A DNA stretch of 64,000 nucleotides from Nocardia exalbida NBRC 100660 (lineage in GTDB: Bacteria; Actinomycetota; Actinomycetes; Mycobacteriales; Mycobacteriaceae). A program made the position numbers and the translations under genes. A model generated the notes under the pieces. That model did no database searches, was not told the origin of the DNA, and was given only the letters and a program-made list of their open reading frames with translations. Shown here one piece after another: positions 8,873 to 17,744 of the stretch. Where the stretch lies: contig NZ_BAFZ01000089.1 of the NCBI RefSeq assembly GCF_000308575.1, positions 186,001 to 250,000 on the forward strand, written 5' to 3'. Position 1 is the stretch's first letter, and every line of letters begins with the position of its first letter.

Positions 8873-10519
8873 ATGACAAAGCCCTTCGACCAGCAGGCAT
8901 TCGTGGCGGAGGCCGCGGGCAGGCTCACCGGCCCCGGCGGACGATTCGAGATGGTGATCGAGGACGTGCTCGGCGCACCGATGCCGGTGGTACGCCACCG
9001 CAAGTCCTCGCTGCGCGAGGTACTCGTCGCCGCGTCGGCGCACGGCGACCGGGACTACCTGGTCACCGCGGACCGCCGGATATCGTTCACCGAGCATGCC
9101 GCCGCGGTCGCGGCACTGGCCACGGCCCTGCGCGACCGATTCGGCGTCGGCAAGGGCGACCGCGTCGGCATTCTCGCGGCGAACACACCCGAGTGGGTCA
9201 TCACCTTCTGGGCGGCCCAGGCGCTCGGCGCGATCGCGGTGGGTTACAACGCGTGGTGGGCGCCGCGCGAGATCGCCTACGGCGTCGAGCACACCGGCCC
9301 CACCGTGCTCGTCGTCGACGCGAAGCGCGCCGCGGCGGCGGAACTGGACATCCGGATTCCCCTGCTCACCATGGAGCACGACGTACCAGCGCTCATCGCC
9401 GAACACCGGACCGACGAGTTGCCACACGCCGATATCGACGAAGACGACCCCGCGGTGATCCTCTACACCAGCGGCACCAGCGGACGGCCCAAGGGGGCGG
9501 TGCACTCGCACCGGAACCTGGTGGCCGTCACCGATTATCACCTCTTCGGCGATGCGCTGGCCGCCGCGCTCACCGGCGCGACCGAACTGCCCACCGGTCG
9601 GCGCTTCCTGCTCACCTCGCCGCTGTTCCACATCGCCAGCCTGCACAACCTGGCGGTCCCCCGGCTGGTCAGCGGCGACGCGGCGGTGATCCACCAAGGC
9701 TCGTTCGACGCCGACCGGGTGCTGCGACTGATCGAGACCGAACGGGTCACCAACTGGGGCGCCATGCCGACCATGGCCACCAGGATGCTGGACCTCGACC
9801 TGTCCGGCTACGACCTGTCCTCGCTGGCCGCGTTCTCACTGAACTCGGCGCCGTCGTCGGCCGCGCTGCAACAGAAGCTGCGCGATCAACTGCCCGTCGC
9901 CCGCAACGCGCTGGTGACCAGCTACGGGCTCACCGAATGCAGCACCGCCGCGACGCTGGCGAGTCCGGCCGAACTGGCGGCGTTCCCGGACACCGTGGGA
10001 CGACCGGTCGTCGGGGTCACGCTGGAAATCCGTGACAGCGCGGGCAACGCGGTCCCCGACGGCGCGGAAGGCGAGATCTGGGTGCGCAGCCCCTACGTGA
10101 TGCTGGGGTACTGGCAGGACGAGACGGCGACGGCGGCGGCGATCACCGCGGATCGCTGGTTGCGCACCGGTGATATCGGGATCCTGGAGGACGGCAGGCT
10201 GCGGTTGTCCGGGCGCCGTTCGGATCTCATCCTGCGCGGCGGGGAGAACGTCTATCCCACCGAGATCGAGCAGTGCCTCGAGGAGCATCCCGCGGTGCGC
10301 GAATGCGCTGTCCTCGGCGTGCCCGACGCCGACCTGGGTCAGCAGGTCGCCGCGTTGGTCGTGGTCGACAACAGTACGGCCACCAGCGAAGACGAGCTGC
10401 GCGCGTTCACCGCCGAGCGGCTCGCCTACTACAAGGTGCCCGCCCGCTGGCGGCTCACCACCACCGCACTCCCCCGCAATGCGACCGGCAAGGTCGTACG
10501 CGCCCAACTCGAGGTGTGA
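8873..10519 (+). CDS. Acyl-CoA synthetase (class I adenylate-forming, FadD-like)
   Basis: Would activate a carboxylic acid as acyl-AMP and transfer it to CoA. The 548-residue protein has the AMP-binding loop YTSGTSGRPKGA near 197-208, YGLTECS near 345, RTGDIG near 430, the hinge LSGRRSDLILRGGENVYPTE, and the C-terminal lysine in NATGKVVR near 537. YNAWWAPREIAYGVEHT resembles fatty-acid and aromatic-acid ligases of mycobacteria. It lies 28 nt after the dehydrogenase remnant. In this operon it would act on the acid released by the oxygenase and esterase. Chain-length or ring preference cannot be read from sequence. Confidence 0.92.
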   Translation: MTKPFDQQAFVAEAAGRLTGPGGRFEMVIEDVLGAPMPVVRHRKSSLREVLVAASAHGDRDYLVTADRRISFTEHAAAVAALATALRDRFGVGKGDRVGILAANTPEWVITFWAAQALGAIAVGYNAWWAPREIAYGVEHTGPTVLVVDAKRAAAAELDIRIPLLTMEHDVPALIAEHRTDELPHADIDEDDPAVILYTSGTSGRPKGAVHSHRNLVAVTDYHLFGDALAAALTGATELPTGRRFLLTSPLFHIASLHNLAVPRLVSGDAAVIHQGSFDADRVLRLIETERVTNWGAMPTMATRMLDLDLSGYDLSSLAAFSLNSAPSSAALQQKLRDQLPVARNALVTSYGLTECSTAATLASPAELAAFPDTVGRPVVGVTLEIRDSAGNAVPDGAEGEIWVRSPYVMLGYWQDETATAAAITADRWLRTGDIGILEDGRLRLSGRRSDLILRGGENVYPTEIEQCLEEHPAVRECAVLGVPDADLGQQVAALVVVDNSTATSEDELRAFTAERLAYYKVPARWRLTTTALPRNATGKVVRAQLEV

Positions 10520-10523
10520 ATCC

Positions 10524-12275
10524 ATGTACGACACCATCATCGCCAACGGCCGCTGGTTCGACGGCACCGGCGCGCCCTCGGCGATCAGGCACCTCGGCAT
10601 CCACGACGGGCGGATCACGACCATCTCGGCCGATCCGATCGACGACCCGGCCTGCCCGAACGTTGTGGACGCCACCGGGAAGTGGGTGATCCCGGGGATG
10701 CTCGACATCCACACCCATTACGACGTGGAGGTGCTCCAGCATCCGGCGCTGACCGAATCGCTGCGGCACGGCATCACCACGGTGCTGCTCGGCTCGTGTT
10801 CGTTGTCGACCGTGCACGTCGACGCCTCCGACGCGGGCGACCTGTTCGCGCGGGTCGAGGCGATTCCGCGCAAGCACGTCGTCGCGGCGGTGGACGAACA
10901 CAAGACCTGGCGCTCGGCGCACGAGTACGCCGCCGCCCTCGACCGGCTGCCCTTGGGCCCGAATGTCGCCGCGTTCATCGGGCATTCGGATATTCGTGCC
11001 GCCGAACTCGGTCTGGAGCGCGCCACCCGCAAGGACGTCCGGCCCGATGCCGCCGAACTGGCCGGGATGGAGGCGAAACTGACCGAGGCGCTGGACGCGG
11101 GCTTCGTCGGCATGTCCTCTCAGCAGTTGTTGTTCGACAAACTCGACGGCGAGGTGTGCCGGTCGCGCACGCTGCCATCCACCTACGCGACGACGCGGGA
11201 ACGGCACCGGCTCAACACCGTGCTGCGACGGCGCGGCGGGGCGTTGCAGGGCGGGCCGGACGTGTCCCGGCCGCACAGCCTGGTCACCATGGCGGCAAGC
11301 AGCCTCGGCCTGTTCCGCAGGCCGCTGAAGGTCAGCCTGCTCTCGGCCGCCGACATCAAGGCGATTCCCGCTGTCGTGCACCTGTTTCCGCTGATCGCCC
11401 GGGTGCTGAACAAGCTGGGCGGCAATTTCCGCTGGCAGCACCTTCCGGTGCCGTTCGAGGTCTACGCCGACGGCATCGACCTGGTGGTGTTCGAGGAGTT
11501 CGGTTCCGGCGCCGAAGCGCTGCACCTGGCCGATCAGGTGGACGAACGACGGGAACTGCTGCGCGACGAGAACTATCGGCGCCGCTTCCGCGCGGATTAC
11601 GACAAGAAGTTCGGTCCACGGGTATGGCACCGCGACTTCTTCGACGCGCAGATCGTCGAATGCCCCGACCCCGCGGTGATCGGCAAGACCTTCGGCCAGG
11701 TGGGCTCGGAGCGCGGCGGCGTGCATCCGGTGGACGCGTTCCTCGACCTCGTGGTGGAGCACGGCAGCAAGGTGCGCTGGCGCACGACGATTTCCAATCA
11801 TCGACCGGAGGTGCTCGATCGGCTCGCCGCCGATCCGGGCGTGCAGCTGGGCTTCTCCGACGCGGGGGCCCATCTGCGCAACATGGCGTTCTACAACTTC
11901 GGGCTCCGCTTCCTGCGCCGCGTGCGTGACGCCGCGGACGCCGGTCGCCCGTTCCTGTCGGTGGAACAGGCGGTGCACCGGCTCACCGGTGAACTCGCGG
12001 ACTGGTACGGCTTGGACGCCGGGCATCTGCGGGCGGGCGACCGAGCCGACGTCGTCGTCCTCGATCCGGCCCGCCTGGACGATTCGCTCGACACCTACCA
12101 GGAATCGCCGATCGCCCCGTTCGACAACCTGCCGCGCATGGTGAACCGCAACGACGACACGGTCACCGCGGTGTTCGTCGGCGGCGTGCGGGTCTTCGGT
12201 GACGGCGCTCCCGCTGAGGTCCTCGGCACCCGACGGACCGGCCGGTTCCTGCGCGCGACGACCGCCGTCCGGTGA
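10524..12275 (+). CDS. Amidohydrolase, D-aminoacylase-like (amidohydrolase 3)
   Basis: A 583-residue metal-dependent hydrolase. The N-terminal beta part (YDTIIANGRWFDGTGAPSAI) is typical of D-aminoacylase and dihydroorotase-like enzymes. HxH metal ligands are in DIHTHYD (60-66), a GSCSLS loop follows near 92, and the late aspartate is in GFSDAGAH near 444. The C-terminal ADVVVLDPARLDDS restores the composite beta domain. It starts 4 nt after the ligase stop. Proteins of this type are often annotated N-acyl-D-amino-acid deacylase, but many actinobacterial members have no known substrate, and this operon suggests an acylated or cyclic amide. Confidence 0.85.
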   Translation: MYDTIIANGRWFDGTGAPSAIRHLGIHDGRITTISADPIDDPACPNVVDATGKWVIPGMLDIHTHYDVEVLQHPALTESLRHGITTVLLGSCSLSTVHVDASDAGDLFARVEAIPRKHVVAAVDEHKTWRSAHEYAAALDRLPLGPNVAAFIGHSDIRAAELGLERATRKDVRPDAAELAGMEAKLTEALDAGFVGMSSQQLLFDKLDGEVCRSRTLPSTYATTRERHRLNTVLRRRGGALQGGPDVSRPHSLVTMAASSLGLFRRPLKVSLLSAADIKAIPAVVHLFPLIARVLNKLGGNFRWQHLPVPFEVYADGIDLVVFEEFGSGAEALHLADQVDERRELLRDENYRRRFRADYDKKFGPRVWHRDFFDAQIVECPDPAVIGKTFGQVGSERGGVHPVDAFLDLVVEHGSKVRWRTTISNHRPEVLDRLAADPGVQLGFSDAGAHLRNMAFYNFGLRFLRRVRDAADAGRPFLSVEQAVHRLTGELADWYGLDAGHLRAGDRADVVVLDPARLDDSLDTYQESPIAPFDNLPRMVNRNDDTVTAVFVGGVRVFGDGAPAEVLGTRRTGRFLRATTAVR

Positions 12276-12359
12276 TCGGAACGCCCCTGCGCGGCCGTGC
12301 CCGCCGGTAGAATCGCGGGGACCGGCGGCTCGGTCGCCGGTTGTTCGTAGGGAGTCGGC

Positions 12360-13208
12360 GTGGACGTTTTCGAGCATCGGGGCAGGGCCGTCGTCTACGA
12401 CCGCGTTGGCAGCGGGTCCGCGATCGTGTTCCTGCACAACGCGGGAACGCAACGCCGGATCTGGGACGACCAGGTCGCCGCACTGCGCGACGAGCACGAG
12501 GTCTTCGCGCTCGATCTGCCCGGCTACGGGCAATCCGACCAGCCCGCCACGGGCTACCGCCTCACCGATTACGTCGACATGCTCGCGGCGTTCCTGGACA
12601 CCCACCGGCGCACCGACGTGGTGCTGATCGGCAACTGCCTCGGCAGCGCCACCGCGCTGCGCTACACCATGGATCATCCGGAGCGGGTGCGCGCGCTCGT
12701 GCTGATGAATCCGCTCACCCTGGACACGGTCAGTTCGGGACAATCGGCGGGCTTGGCCTGGCTCGACGCGCGGCTGCCCCTGGCGCCGCTGGCCCGCCGG
12801 ATCAGGCTGCCGGAACCCGTGGTCTCGCTGATCGTCGGCAATCAGCTCGGCCCTCGCGGCCGAAACCGGAACATCCGGCACGAGCCGCGCGTGCGGGCGC
12901 ATTGGACGGATCGGGGCAGGCTGCTGGCCCTGCACGGCTTGGTGCAGGATTTCCCGTCCTACCGCGCGCTGGACACGTTCGATCCGCCTGCCGGATTCCC
13001 GCCGATCTGCACGATCTGGGGCCGGCGCAATCGCATTCTGTCGGCGAAGGCGGGCGGGCGGCTCAACCACAGGCTGCGTCCGCGCACGGCGGTGGAGCTA
13101 GCCGATTGTGGTCATCTCCCGATGGTGGAGGCCCCGGAGCAGGTGACTTCGATCATCACCGGCTTCCTCGCCGATACCGGCGCGCGGGAGCGGGCGGGCG
13201 AGCGCTGA
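12360..13208 (+). CDS. Alpha/beta hydrolase with a cysteine at the nucleophile elbow
   Basis: A 282-residue alpha/beta-hydrolase with oxyanion region FLHNAG (24-29), LDLPGYGQSD (51-60), the elbow GNCLG (91-95), and a late histidine in CGHLPMVEAPEQV near 252. The elbow has Cys93 where most family members have Ser, so it could be a cysteine hydrolase of the dienelactone-hydrolase kind or an altered enzyme. The GTG at 12360 follows GGGAG at good spacing. It lies 85 nt after the amidohydrolase and is probably the last gene of the operon. Substrate unknown. Confidence 0.88.
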   Translation: MDVFEHRGRAVVYDRVGSGSAIVFLHNAGTQRRIWDDQVAALRDEHEVFALDLPGYGQSDQPATGYRLTDYVDMLAAFLDTHRRTDVVLIGNCLGSATALRYTMDHPERVRALVLMNPLTLDTVSSGQSAGLAWLDARLPLAPLARRIRLPEPVVSLIVGNQLGPRGRNRNIRHEPRVRAHWTDRGRLLALHGLVQDFPSYRALDTFDPPAGFPPICTIWGRRNRILSAKAGGRLNHRLRPRTAVELADCGHLPMVEAPEQVTSIITGFLADTGARERAGER

Positions 13209-13215
13209 GCCGCGC

Positions 13216-13500
13216 TCAGAGCGGAGCCGCGGTCGGGCAGAGTTCGGCGAAACTGTCCGAGTGCACGCCGCATCCGGCGCATTCGAACACCATGCCGATA
13301 TCCAGCATCCAATGGATGCGGGTATGGCAGGTCTCGCAGAGGAAGTCCACACCCGCCGGGTGGCAGCAGGACCGTTTACGGATGAACCATTCGGCGCGAT
13401 GACGACACGGGACGGAGTCGAAGCGGAACGTGCACCTCGGTGCAGCGGGCAGCTCGGCGACAACGGCTTCGAAAGCCGTTGTGGCCGTATAGGTGTTCAC
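13216..13500 (-). CDS. Small cysteine-rich (zinc-ribbon-like) protein
   Basis: A 94-residue protein with ten cysteines and several histidines: C-x8-C, then CCHPAG, CETCH and ECAGC pairs. The spacing of the last two CxxC pairs fits a zinc ribbon. The pattern is common in short, uncharacterised actinobacterial proteins. The GTG start (13498-13500) has GGAAGG upstream. It converges on the hydrolase with 7 nt between stops. No function can be assigned; DNA-binding or metal-binding roles are both possible. Confidence 0.7.
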   Translation of the reverse strand: MNTYTATTAFEAVVAELPAAPRCTFRFDSVPCRHRAEWFIRKRSCCHPAGVDFLCETCHTRIHWMLDIGMVFECAGCGVHSDSFAELCPTAAPL

Positions 13501-13691
13501 AGCGGATACCTTCCAGCGGAGCAGGGCGGGAGGCGGGAGCGTCAGCCGCGGCGCCTTTCCCCCTGAATCGATCTCTCTCGATTAGCTGTTACCCGGATGA
13601 GGCTGCTTTCACACGGCGGCGGACCGGCTTGTTTGGTGACGAAGCGGGCGGGAATCCGATTCGTGACTACATCAAGGGAAGGGGTTCTGTC

Positions 13692-14756
13692 ATGTTGTTG
13701 CGCCGACTCGCCCGGCCGCTACTGGCCACCGCGTTCGTAGTAGACGGGGTCGATACGCTGCGGCGCCCGGATGAGCGGGTCAAGGCCGCGAACGCACTGC
13801 TCGAACGGGGGCACCGGCAGCTGCCCGAAGAAATTGCCACAAAATTGCCGTCCAATCCGACAACGGTCGTCCAGGTCAACGCCCTCGCCCAAGTGAGCGG
13901 CGGCGTGCTGCTGGCGCTGGGCAAGGCGCCACGACTGGCCGCGCTGGTGCTCGCGGCGACCGTCGTGCCCGCGGCCGTCACCGAGCAGGATTTCTGGAAC
14001 GAGCAGGATCCGGCCCGCAAATCGGCGAAGCGGACCGCGTTCCTCAAGGACCTCGGCCTCCTCGGTGGGCTGATGATCACCGCGGCCGACACCGAGGGCA
14101 AGCCGTCGCTGGGCTGGCGCGGCCGCCGGGCCGCCCGCGACGCCGCCGCCGCGGTCACCGCCGCACTGCCGTTCGGCGCTACCTCCGATACCGCCACCGG
14201 CGCGGCGTTGCGCAAGCACGCGCAGGAAGCCGCGGAACGGGCGCGTGCGCTCGGAGCGGTGGCGGCGAGCAAGGGCGCGGAACTCGCCGAGACGGCTCAG
14301 CGTCACGGCCCGGGATGGGCGGAGGCGGCCAAGGAACACGGCAGTGAGCTGGCCGGTACCGCCAAGGAACACGGGTCGGAGTGGGCCGAGATCGCCAAAG
14401 AGCGCGGCGCCGACTGGGCGGAGGTCGCCAAAGAACGAGGCACCGACTGGGCAGAGATCGCCAAAGAACGAGGCACCGACTGGGCAGAGATCGCCAAAGA
14501 GCGCGGCGCGGAGTGGGCGGAGGTCGCCAAAGAGCGCGGCGCCGAGTTCGCGGAGATCGCCAAAGAGCGGAGCGCGCATCTCGCGGATCTCGCCAAGCAG
14601 CGCGGGGCCGAATGGGCGGAGGTCGCCAAGGAGCGCGGACCGGAGATCGCCGACGCCGCCCGGGAACGCAGCGCGCACACGGCGCAGCTGGCTCGCGAGC
14701 GGGGCGCCCGGAAAGCGCAGGCGGCCCGCGAGGCCATCGACTCGCGGCGCCACTGA
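13692..14756 (+). CDS. DoxX-family membrane protein with a long 11-residue repeat tail
   Basis: A 354-residue protein in two parts. Residues 1-145 are DoxX-like: LLRRLARPLLATAFVVDGVD, a Pro-containing loop, then VNALAQVSGGVLLALGKAPR and LAALVLAATVVPAAV, with about four membrane helices. From about residue 189 to 342 the chain is fourteen consecutive 11-residue units of the form (E/D)-(hydrophobic)-A-K-E-R-G-A-(E/D)-W-A. The tail would form a continuous amphipathic helix carrying Trp/Phe/Leu every 11 residues, either a right-handed coiled coil or a membrane-surface helix. ATG at 13692 with AAGGGAAGGGG upstream. Ordinary DoxX proteins lack such a tail. Function unknown. Confidence 0.85.
   Translation: MLLRRLARPLLATAFVVDGVDTLRRPDERVKAANALLERGHRQLPEEIATKLPSNPTTVVQVNALAQVSGGVLLALGKAPRLAALVLAATVVPAAVTEQDFWNEQDPARKSAKRTAFLKDLGLLGGLMITAADTEGKPSLGWRGRRAARDAAAAVTAALPFGATSDTATGAALRKHAQEAAERARALGAVAASKGAELAETAQRHGPGWAEAAKEHGSELAGTAKEHGSEWAEIAKERGADWAEVAKERGTDWAEIAKERGTDWAEIAKERGAEWAEVAKERGAEFAEIAKERSAHLADLAKQRGAEWAEVAKERGPEIADAARERSAHTAQLARERGARKAQAAREAIDSRRH
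14256..14717 (+). repeat. 33-bp coding repeats (14 hendecad units)
   Basis: In-frame tandem units of 33 bp, the most alike between about 14388 and 14560, where GAGATCGCCAAAGAGCG recurs with single-base changes. Third-position differences between units are few in the centre and many at the ends, which suggests recent expansion in the middle of the array. Confidence 0.85.
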
Positions 14757-14835
14757 GGCTCCGGGCGAGCACGGCGGGCGCCTCGCCCTGGGGCGCACCG
14801 CCGGCGCGTCGGTGACCCTTCTCCGGCCGTGGCGG

Positions 14836-15225
14836 TCAGGCGGTCTCGTCGTAACCGGGCGCTGGACCGACGAGGGCGGCAACGAGGGAGGGCACCCGAT
14901 GGAATCGGCCGGCCAGGCCGGTGACCTCGATCGCGCGATCCGCCGGCCGCACCATGGTGATCAGCACCAGCCTGCGGCGGGAGCGCGTGGCTTCGGCCTG
15001 CGCTTCGACCAAGACGCTCAGTCCCGCCGCCGCCAGGAAGGTGACCGGTGAGAGGTCGAGCACGAGCGTGGTCGCGGGGCGCAGGCAGGCGACCGCCAGC
15101 TCCGCGCGAAACCGGGGCGCGGTCGCGGCGTCGATCTCGCCCTCGACCAGCAGCAGGATGACGTCGCGGCGCGGGCGGCACACCGAAAAACGAAGCGGGT
15201 CAGTCCATTCGGCGTGTCGGGACAT
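14836..15225 (-). CDS. STAS-domain protein (anti-sigma factor antagonist-like)
   Basis: A 129-residue single STAS domain. VEGEIDAATAPRFRAEL is the usual second strand and helix, and LVLDLSPVTFLAAAGLSVLV the central strand. In classical antagonists the loop before GL carries the phosphorylated serine (DSSGL-like). Here it reads AAAGL, so control by a sigma-regulator kinase at that site is unlikely. Start at the ATG 15223-15225 with AGGAG 7 nt upstream. No kinase or sigma factor gene is adjacent. It may bind a partner constitutively or be a divergent member. Confidence 0.85.
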   Translation of the reverse strand: MSRHAEWTDPLRFSVCRPRRDVILLLVEGEIDAATAPRFRAELAVACLRPATTLVLDLSPVTFLAAAGLSVLVEAQAEATRSRRRLVLITMVRPADRAIEVTGLAGRFHRVPSLVAALVGPAPGYDETA

Positions 15226-15360
15226 GCGCTGACTCCTGGCCGGAAGCTGGCACTGCACAGACTTTGCGCTTCCAGTGAAGCATGGTGCGCGAGGTCTGTA
15301 CAGGAGCGCCACGGCGCGAACTGTGTTCGCGGACTACGCTTTCCGGTCAGCGCTCGGACT

Positions 15361-16191
15361 CTAGGACGTATTCGCGCTTCCGCCGCAGGAGATGGTGACG
15401 GCCTCCCCGTTGAAGTGGCGGCCGTGCTCGGAGACCAGCAGCAGCACCGCCTCGGCCACCTCGGCGGGCTGGATCAGATCGCCGTTGGGCGGGCCGGATT
15501 CGATGATCGCCATCCAGTCCTCCCTGGTGGGATTCTCCTTGTCCGGCACCATGAGCCGCCAGGTGGCGGGGTTCTGGATCATGTCGGTGTCCACCCCGGA
15601 CGGCAGCAGGGCGTTCACCGTGATGCCGTACTCCGCCACCTCCAGGGACAGCGACTTCACCAGGCCCAGCACGCCCCATTTGCTCGCGGCGTAGTGCGCC
15701 GCGTTGCGCACGCCCATCTTCGCCACGATGGACGAGGTGGCCACCACGCGGCCCCAGCGACGCTCGATCATGTGCGGCACGACCGCGCGGAAGCTGTGGA
15801 ACACGCCGGTCAGGTTGGTGTCGATCATGTCCTGCCACAACTGCTCGTCCATCTCCGCGACGGGCGAGTTGGAGGCGATGCCCGCGTTGGCGATCAGGAT
15901 GTCGATGCGGTCGAATTCCTCCAGCGCGCGCTCGGCGACCATCCGCATCTGTTCCAGGCTGCGCACGTCGGCCCGCACCGCGACGCAGCGGCGGCCGGTG
16001 CGCTCGACCAGGGCGGCGGTCTCGGCCAGATCGTCGGGAGTACTCAGCTCGTAGGGAAGGCCGGACAACGGTGCGGCGATGTCACACACCACGATGTCCG
16101 CGCCCGCGTTCGCCAGCGCGAGGGCGTGCGCGCGCCCCTGTCCACGGGCTCCGCCGGTGATCACCGCCACCCGATCGTCGAGATGCCCCAT
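15361..16191 (-). CDS. Mycofactocin-type short-chain dehydrogenase
   Basis: A 276-residue SDR: cofactor motif GGARGQGR near 15-22, NAG near 108, catalytic Ser in SSIVAKMG and YAASK. It has the long insertion after the second strand (CDIAAPLSGLPYELSTPDDL) that marks the carveol-dehydrogenase-like SDRs tied to the redox cofactor mycofactocin, which hold NAD(H) tightly. The start is the ATG at 16189-16191 with AAGGG 6 nt upstream; a GTG one codon earlier is equally possible. It stands alone, with no mycofactocin biosynthesis gene in the window. Likely an alcohol or ketone oxidoreductase. Confidence 0.9.
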   Translation of the reverse strand: MGHLDDRVAVITGGARGQGRAHALALANAGADIVVCDIAAPLSGLPYELSTPDDLAETAALVERTGRRCVAVRADVRSLEQMRMVAERALEEFDRIDILIANAGIASNSPVAEMDEQLWQDMIDTNLTGVFHSFRAVVPHMIERRWGRVVATSSIVAKMGVRNAAHYAASKWGVLGLVKSLSLEVAEYGITVNALLPSGVDTDMIQNPATWRLMVPDKENPTREDWMAIIESGPPNGDLIQPAEVAEAVLLLVSEHGRHFNGEAVTISCGGSANTS

Positions 16192-16624
16192 CACTGGCCC
16201 TTCATAGGTCGGTACCTGCTTCGGCCGCCACCCATCGTGTCACGTGCGGACGGCGCGGGCTCCCGATTTTCCGGCAGGCCGGGCCACCGTCGAGCGATTT
16301 CCCGCCGATGGGAACGAGCGGTGGGCGCGCCCGCGCGTGGCCACCGGTACGCGCAGCGCCACGTCCGCGACCTGCGCCGACCGGCTGTATTGCCGAAATC
16401 GCCAGGGACAGTGGAACAATGGGTGCGGTCTCGGCGCCGGAGCGGGCACGGCCACGGCGCGCACGAACCGACCCGGCTGCGGCACGGAGGCCACATGCAA
16501 CCTTTCCGACCCGGTCCAGCGACCAACTGGGTGCGATGTACGCTGCGCCCCGGAACGATTTCGCCCGTGCCTACCCATCGTTCCTGGCACGGTCGGCGCA
16601 TCCACAGTGGTTCCAGGGGGCCCG
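16192..16624. other. Divergent intergenic region, no gene seen
   Basis: Separates the leftward SDR from a small rightward gene. Frames here are GC-driven and lack family likeness. Promoters of both neighbours must lie in it, but I recognise no clear boxes. Confidence 0.35.
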
Positions 16625-16852
16625 ATGACCGATTGTGAGTACCTTCCCGTGAATCTCGACCGACAGCTCGACACCGAACCGACCGAGCACGACAGCACCC
16701 TGGCCGCCCGGCTCACCAGCCCGCGGCTGCGCAAGCTGCTGCACACAGCCATCGGCCTCTCCGAGGATTCCGTGGATCTGCTGACGACCATGACCACGCG
16801 CCTGCGTGCCGCCGAGGGCATGATCCTGCGCGACCCGCTCGACGACTGCTGA
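16625..16852 (+). CDS. Small hypothetical protein
   Basis: A 75-residue soluble, mostly helical protein. The ATG has AGGGGG 6 nt upstream. The stretch LTSPRLRKLLHTAIGLSEDS followed by VDLLTTMTTRLRAAEG resembles the carboxyl ends of some XRE-type regulators, but there is no DNA-binding helix-turn-helix. Not recognised. It ends 110 nt before the methyltransferase. Confidence 0.6.
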   Translation: MTDCEYLPVNLDRQLDTEPTEHDSTLAARLTSPRLRKLLHTAIGLSEDSVDLLTTMTTRLRAAEGMILRDPLDDC

Positions 16853-16962
16853 CACCCGGGCGGGCGGGCCGGGGCCCGGCGCCCCGCCGCGGCCGCCCGA
16901 GGTGGTTGCCGAACCGGCAACGATATTTGCCGATACGTCCGGTCCGGTGGATGGTGGGACGC

Positions 16963-17619
16963 ATGAGTGCGACACACCACCATCGGAACGCGACCACGCC
17001 CACGACGGTCGAGTTCTGGGAGTCCTTCTACCAGGAACGCGACCAGATCTGGTCGGGACAGCCGAACTTCCTGCTCGTGCGGGAGATCGAAGCGGTCGCC
17101 CCGGGTACGGCACTGGACCTGGGTTGCGCCGAGGGCGCCGACGCGATCTGGCTGGCCGAGCGCGGCTGGCGGGTGACGGCGGTGGACGTCTCGGAGACCG
17201 CGCTGGCCCGTGCCAGGGCGCGGGCCGCACGACAGCAGCTGCCCAGCGAAATCGATTGGCAGCGGCACGATCTCGACCACACCTTCCCGTCCGGGAGCTA
17301 CGACCTCGTCACGGCGCAGTATCTGCACTCACCGGCGGCCCAGGACGGTGAACGGACGCGAATCCTGCGCCGGGCCGCGGAGGCGGTGGCGCCCGGCGGG
17401 CTGCTGCTGATCGTCGGGCACGCGGAGTGGCCCAGCTGGGTGCTGGAACCGCCCGCCGAGGTGCACTTCCCGACCACCGCCGAGGTGCGCGCCGACCTCG
17501 CGCTCGACCCGGCCGAGTGGCAGGTGGAAGTGGAGGACGTGGTCGAGCGCGAGCACGCGGGCCCGGAGGGGCAGCCGGGCACGCGGAAAGACAGCATCCT
17601 ACGAATTCGCCGCCGCTGA
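16963..17619 (+). CDS. Class I SAM-dependent methyltransferase (TehB-like)
   Basis: A 218-residue methyltransferase. Motif I is ALDLGCAEGADAIWLA near 48-63, the acidic residue after strand 2 is in VTAVDVSETAL, and the motif IV region is FPSGSYDLVTAQYLH. The N-terminal FWESFYQERDQIWSGQPN is typical of the TehB/UbiE-like small-molecule methyltransferases. ATG at 16963. The histidine-rich start (ATHHHRN) is not an engineered tag, merely natural sequence. Substrate unknown. Confidence 0.88.
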   Translation: MSATHHHRNATTPTTVEFWESFYQERDQIWSGQPNFLLVREIEAVAPGTALDLGCAEGADAIWLAERGWRVTAVDVSETALARARARAARQQLPSEIDWQRHDLDHTFPSGSYDLVTAQYLHSPAAQDGERTRILRRAAEAVAPGGLLLIVGHAEWPSWVLEPPAEVHFPTTAEVRADLALDPAEWQVEVEDVVEREHAGPEGQPGTRKDSILRIRRR

Positions 17620-17656
17620 CCCGAGCCGGAAACCCGCTCGGCACCGTCGCCCCACA

Positions 17657-17686
17657 CAGCGCACTCCCAGGTTTGCTCCAGGTTGC
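17657..17686 (+). promoter_or_regulatory. PhoP-box-like direct repeat before the GT39 gene
   Basis: CAGCGC (17657), CAGGTT (17668) and CAGGTT (17679) begin exactly 11 bp apart; the last two units are CCAGGTT repeats with 4-bp spacing. Known PhoP boxes of mycobacteria are 7-bp direct repeats with 4-bp spacing containing CAG. The array ends about 60 bp before the ATG at 17745. Confidence 0.6.
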
Positions 17687-17744
17687 GGGCAGGCGGCCTT
17701 CCTAGCCTTCGAAGTGGATTTCACACGGAAGGAAGGCGAAGATC

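Noticed and set aside
10455..13070. 871-codon open frame on the minus strand opposite the amidohydrolase
   Set aside because: No recognisable domain; the plus-strand genes have clear motifs and overlapping starts and stops.
14256..14717. Regular 33-bp repeats resembling a CRISPR array
   Set aside because: The units are contiguous without unique spacers and are translated in frame as an 11-residue repeat.
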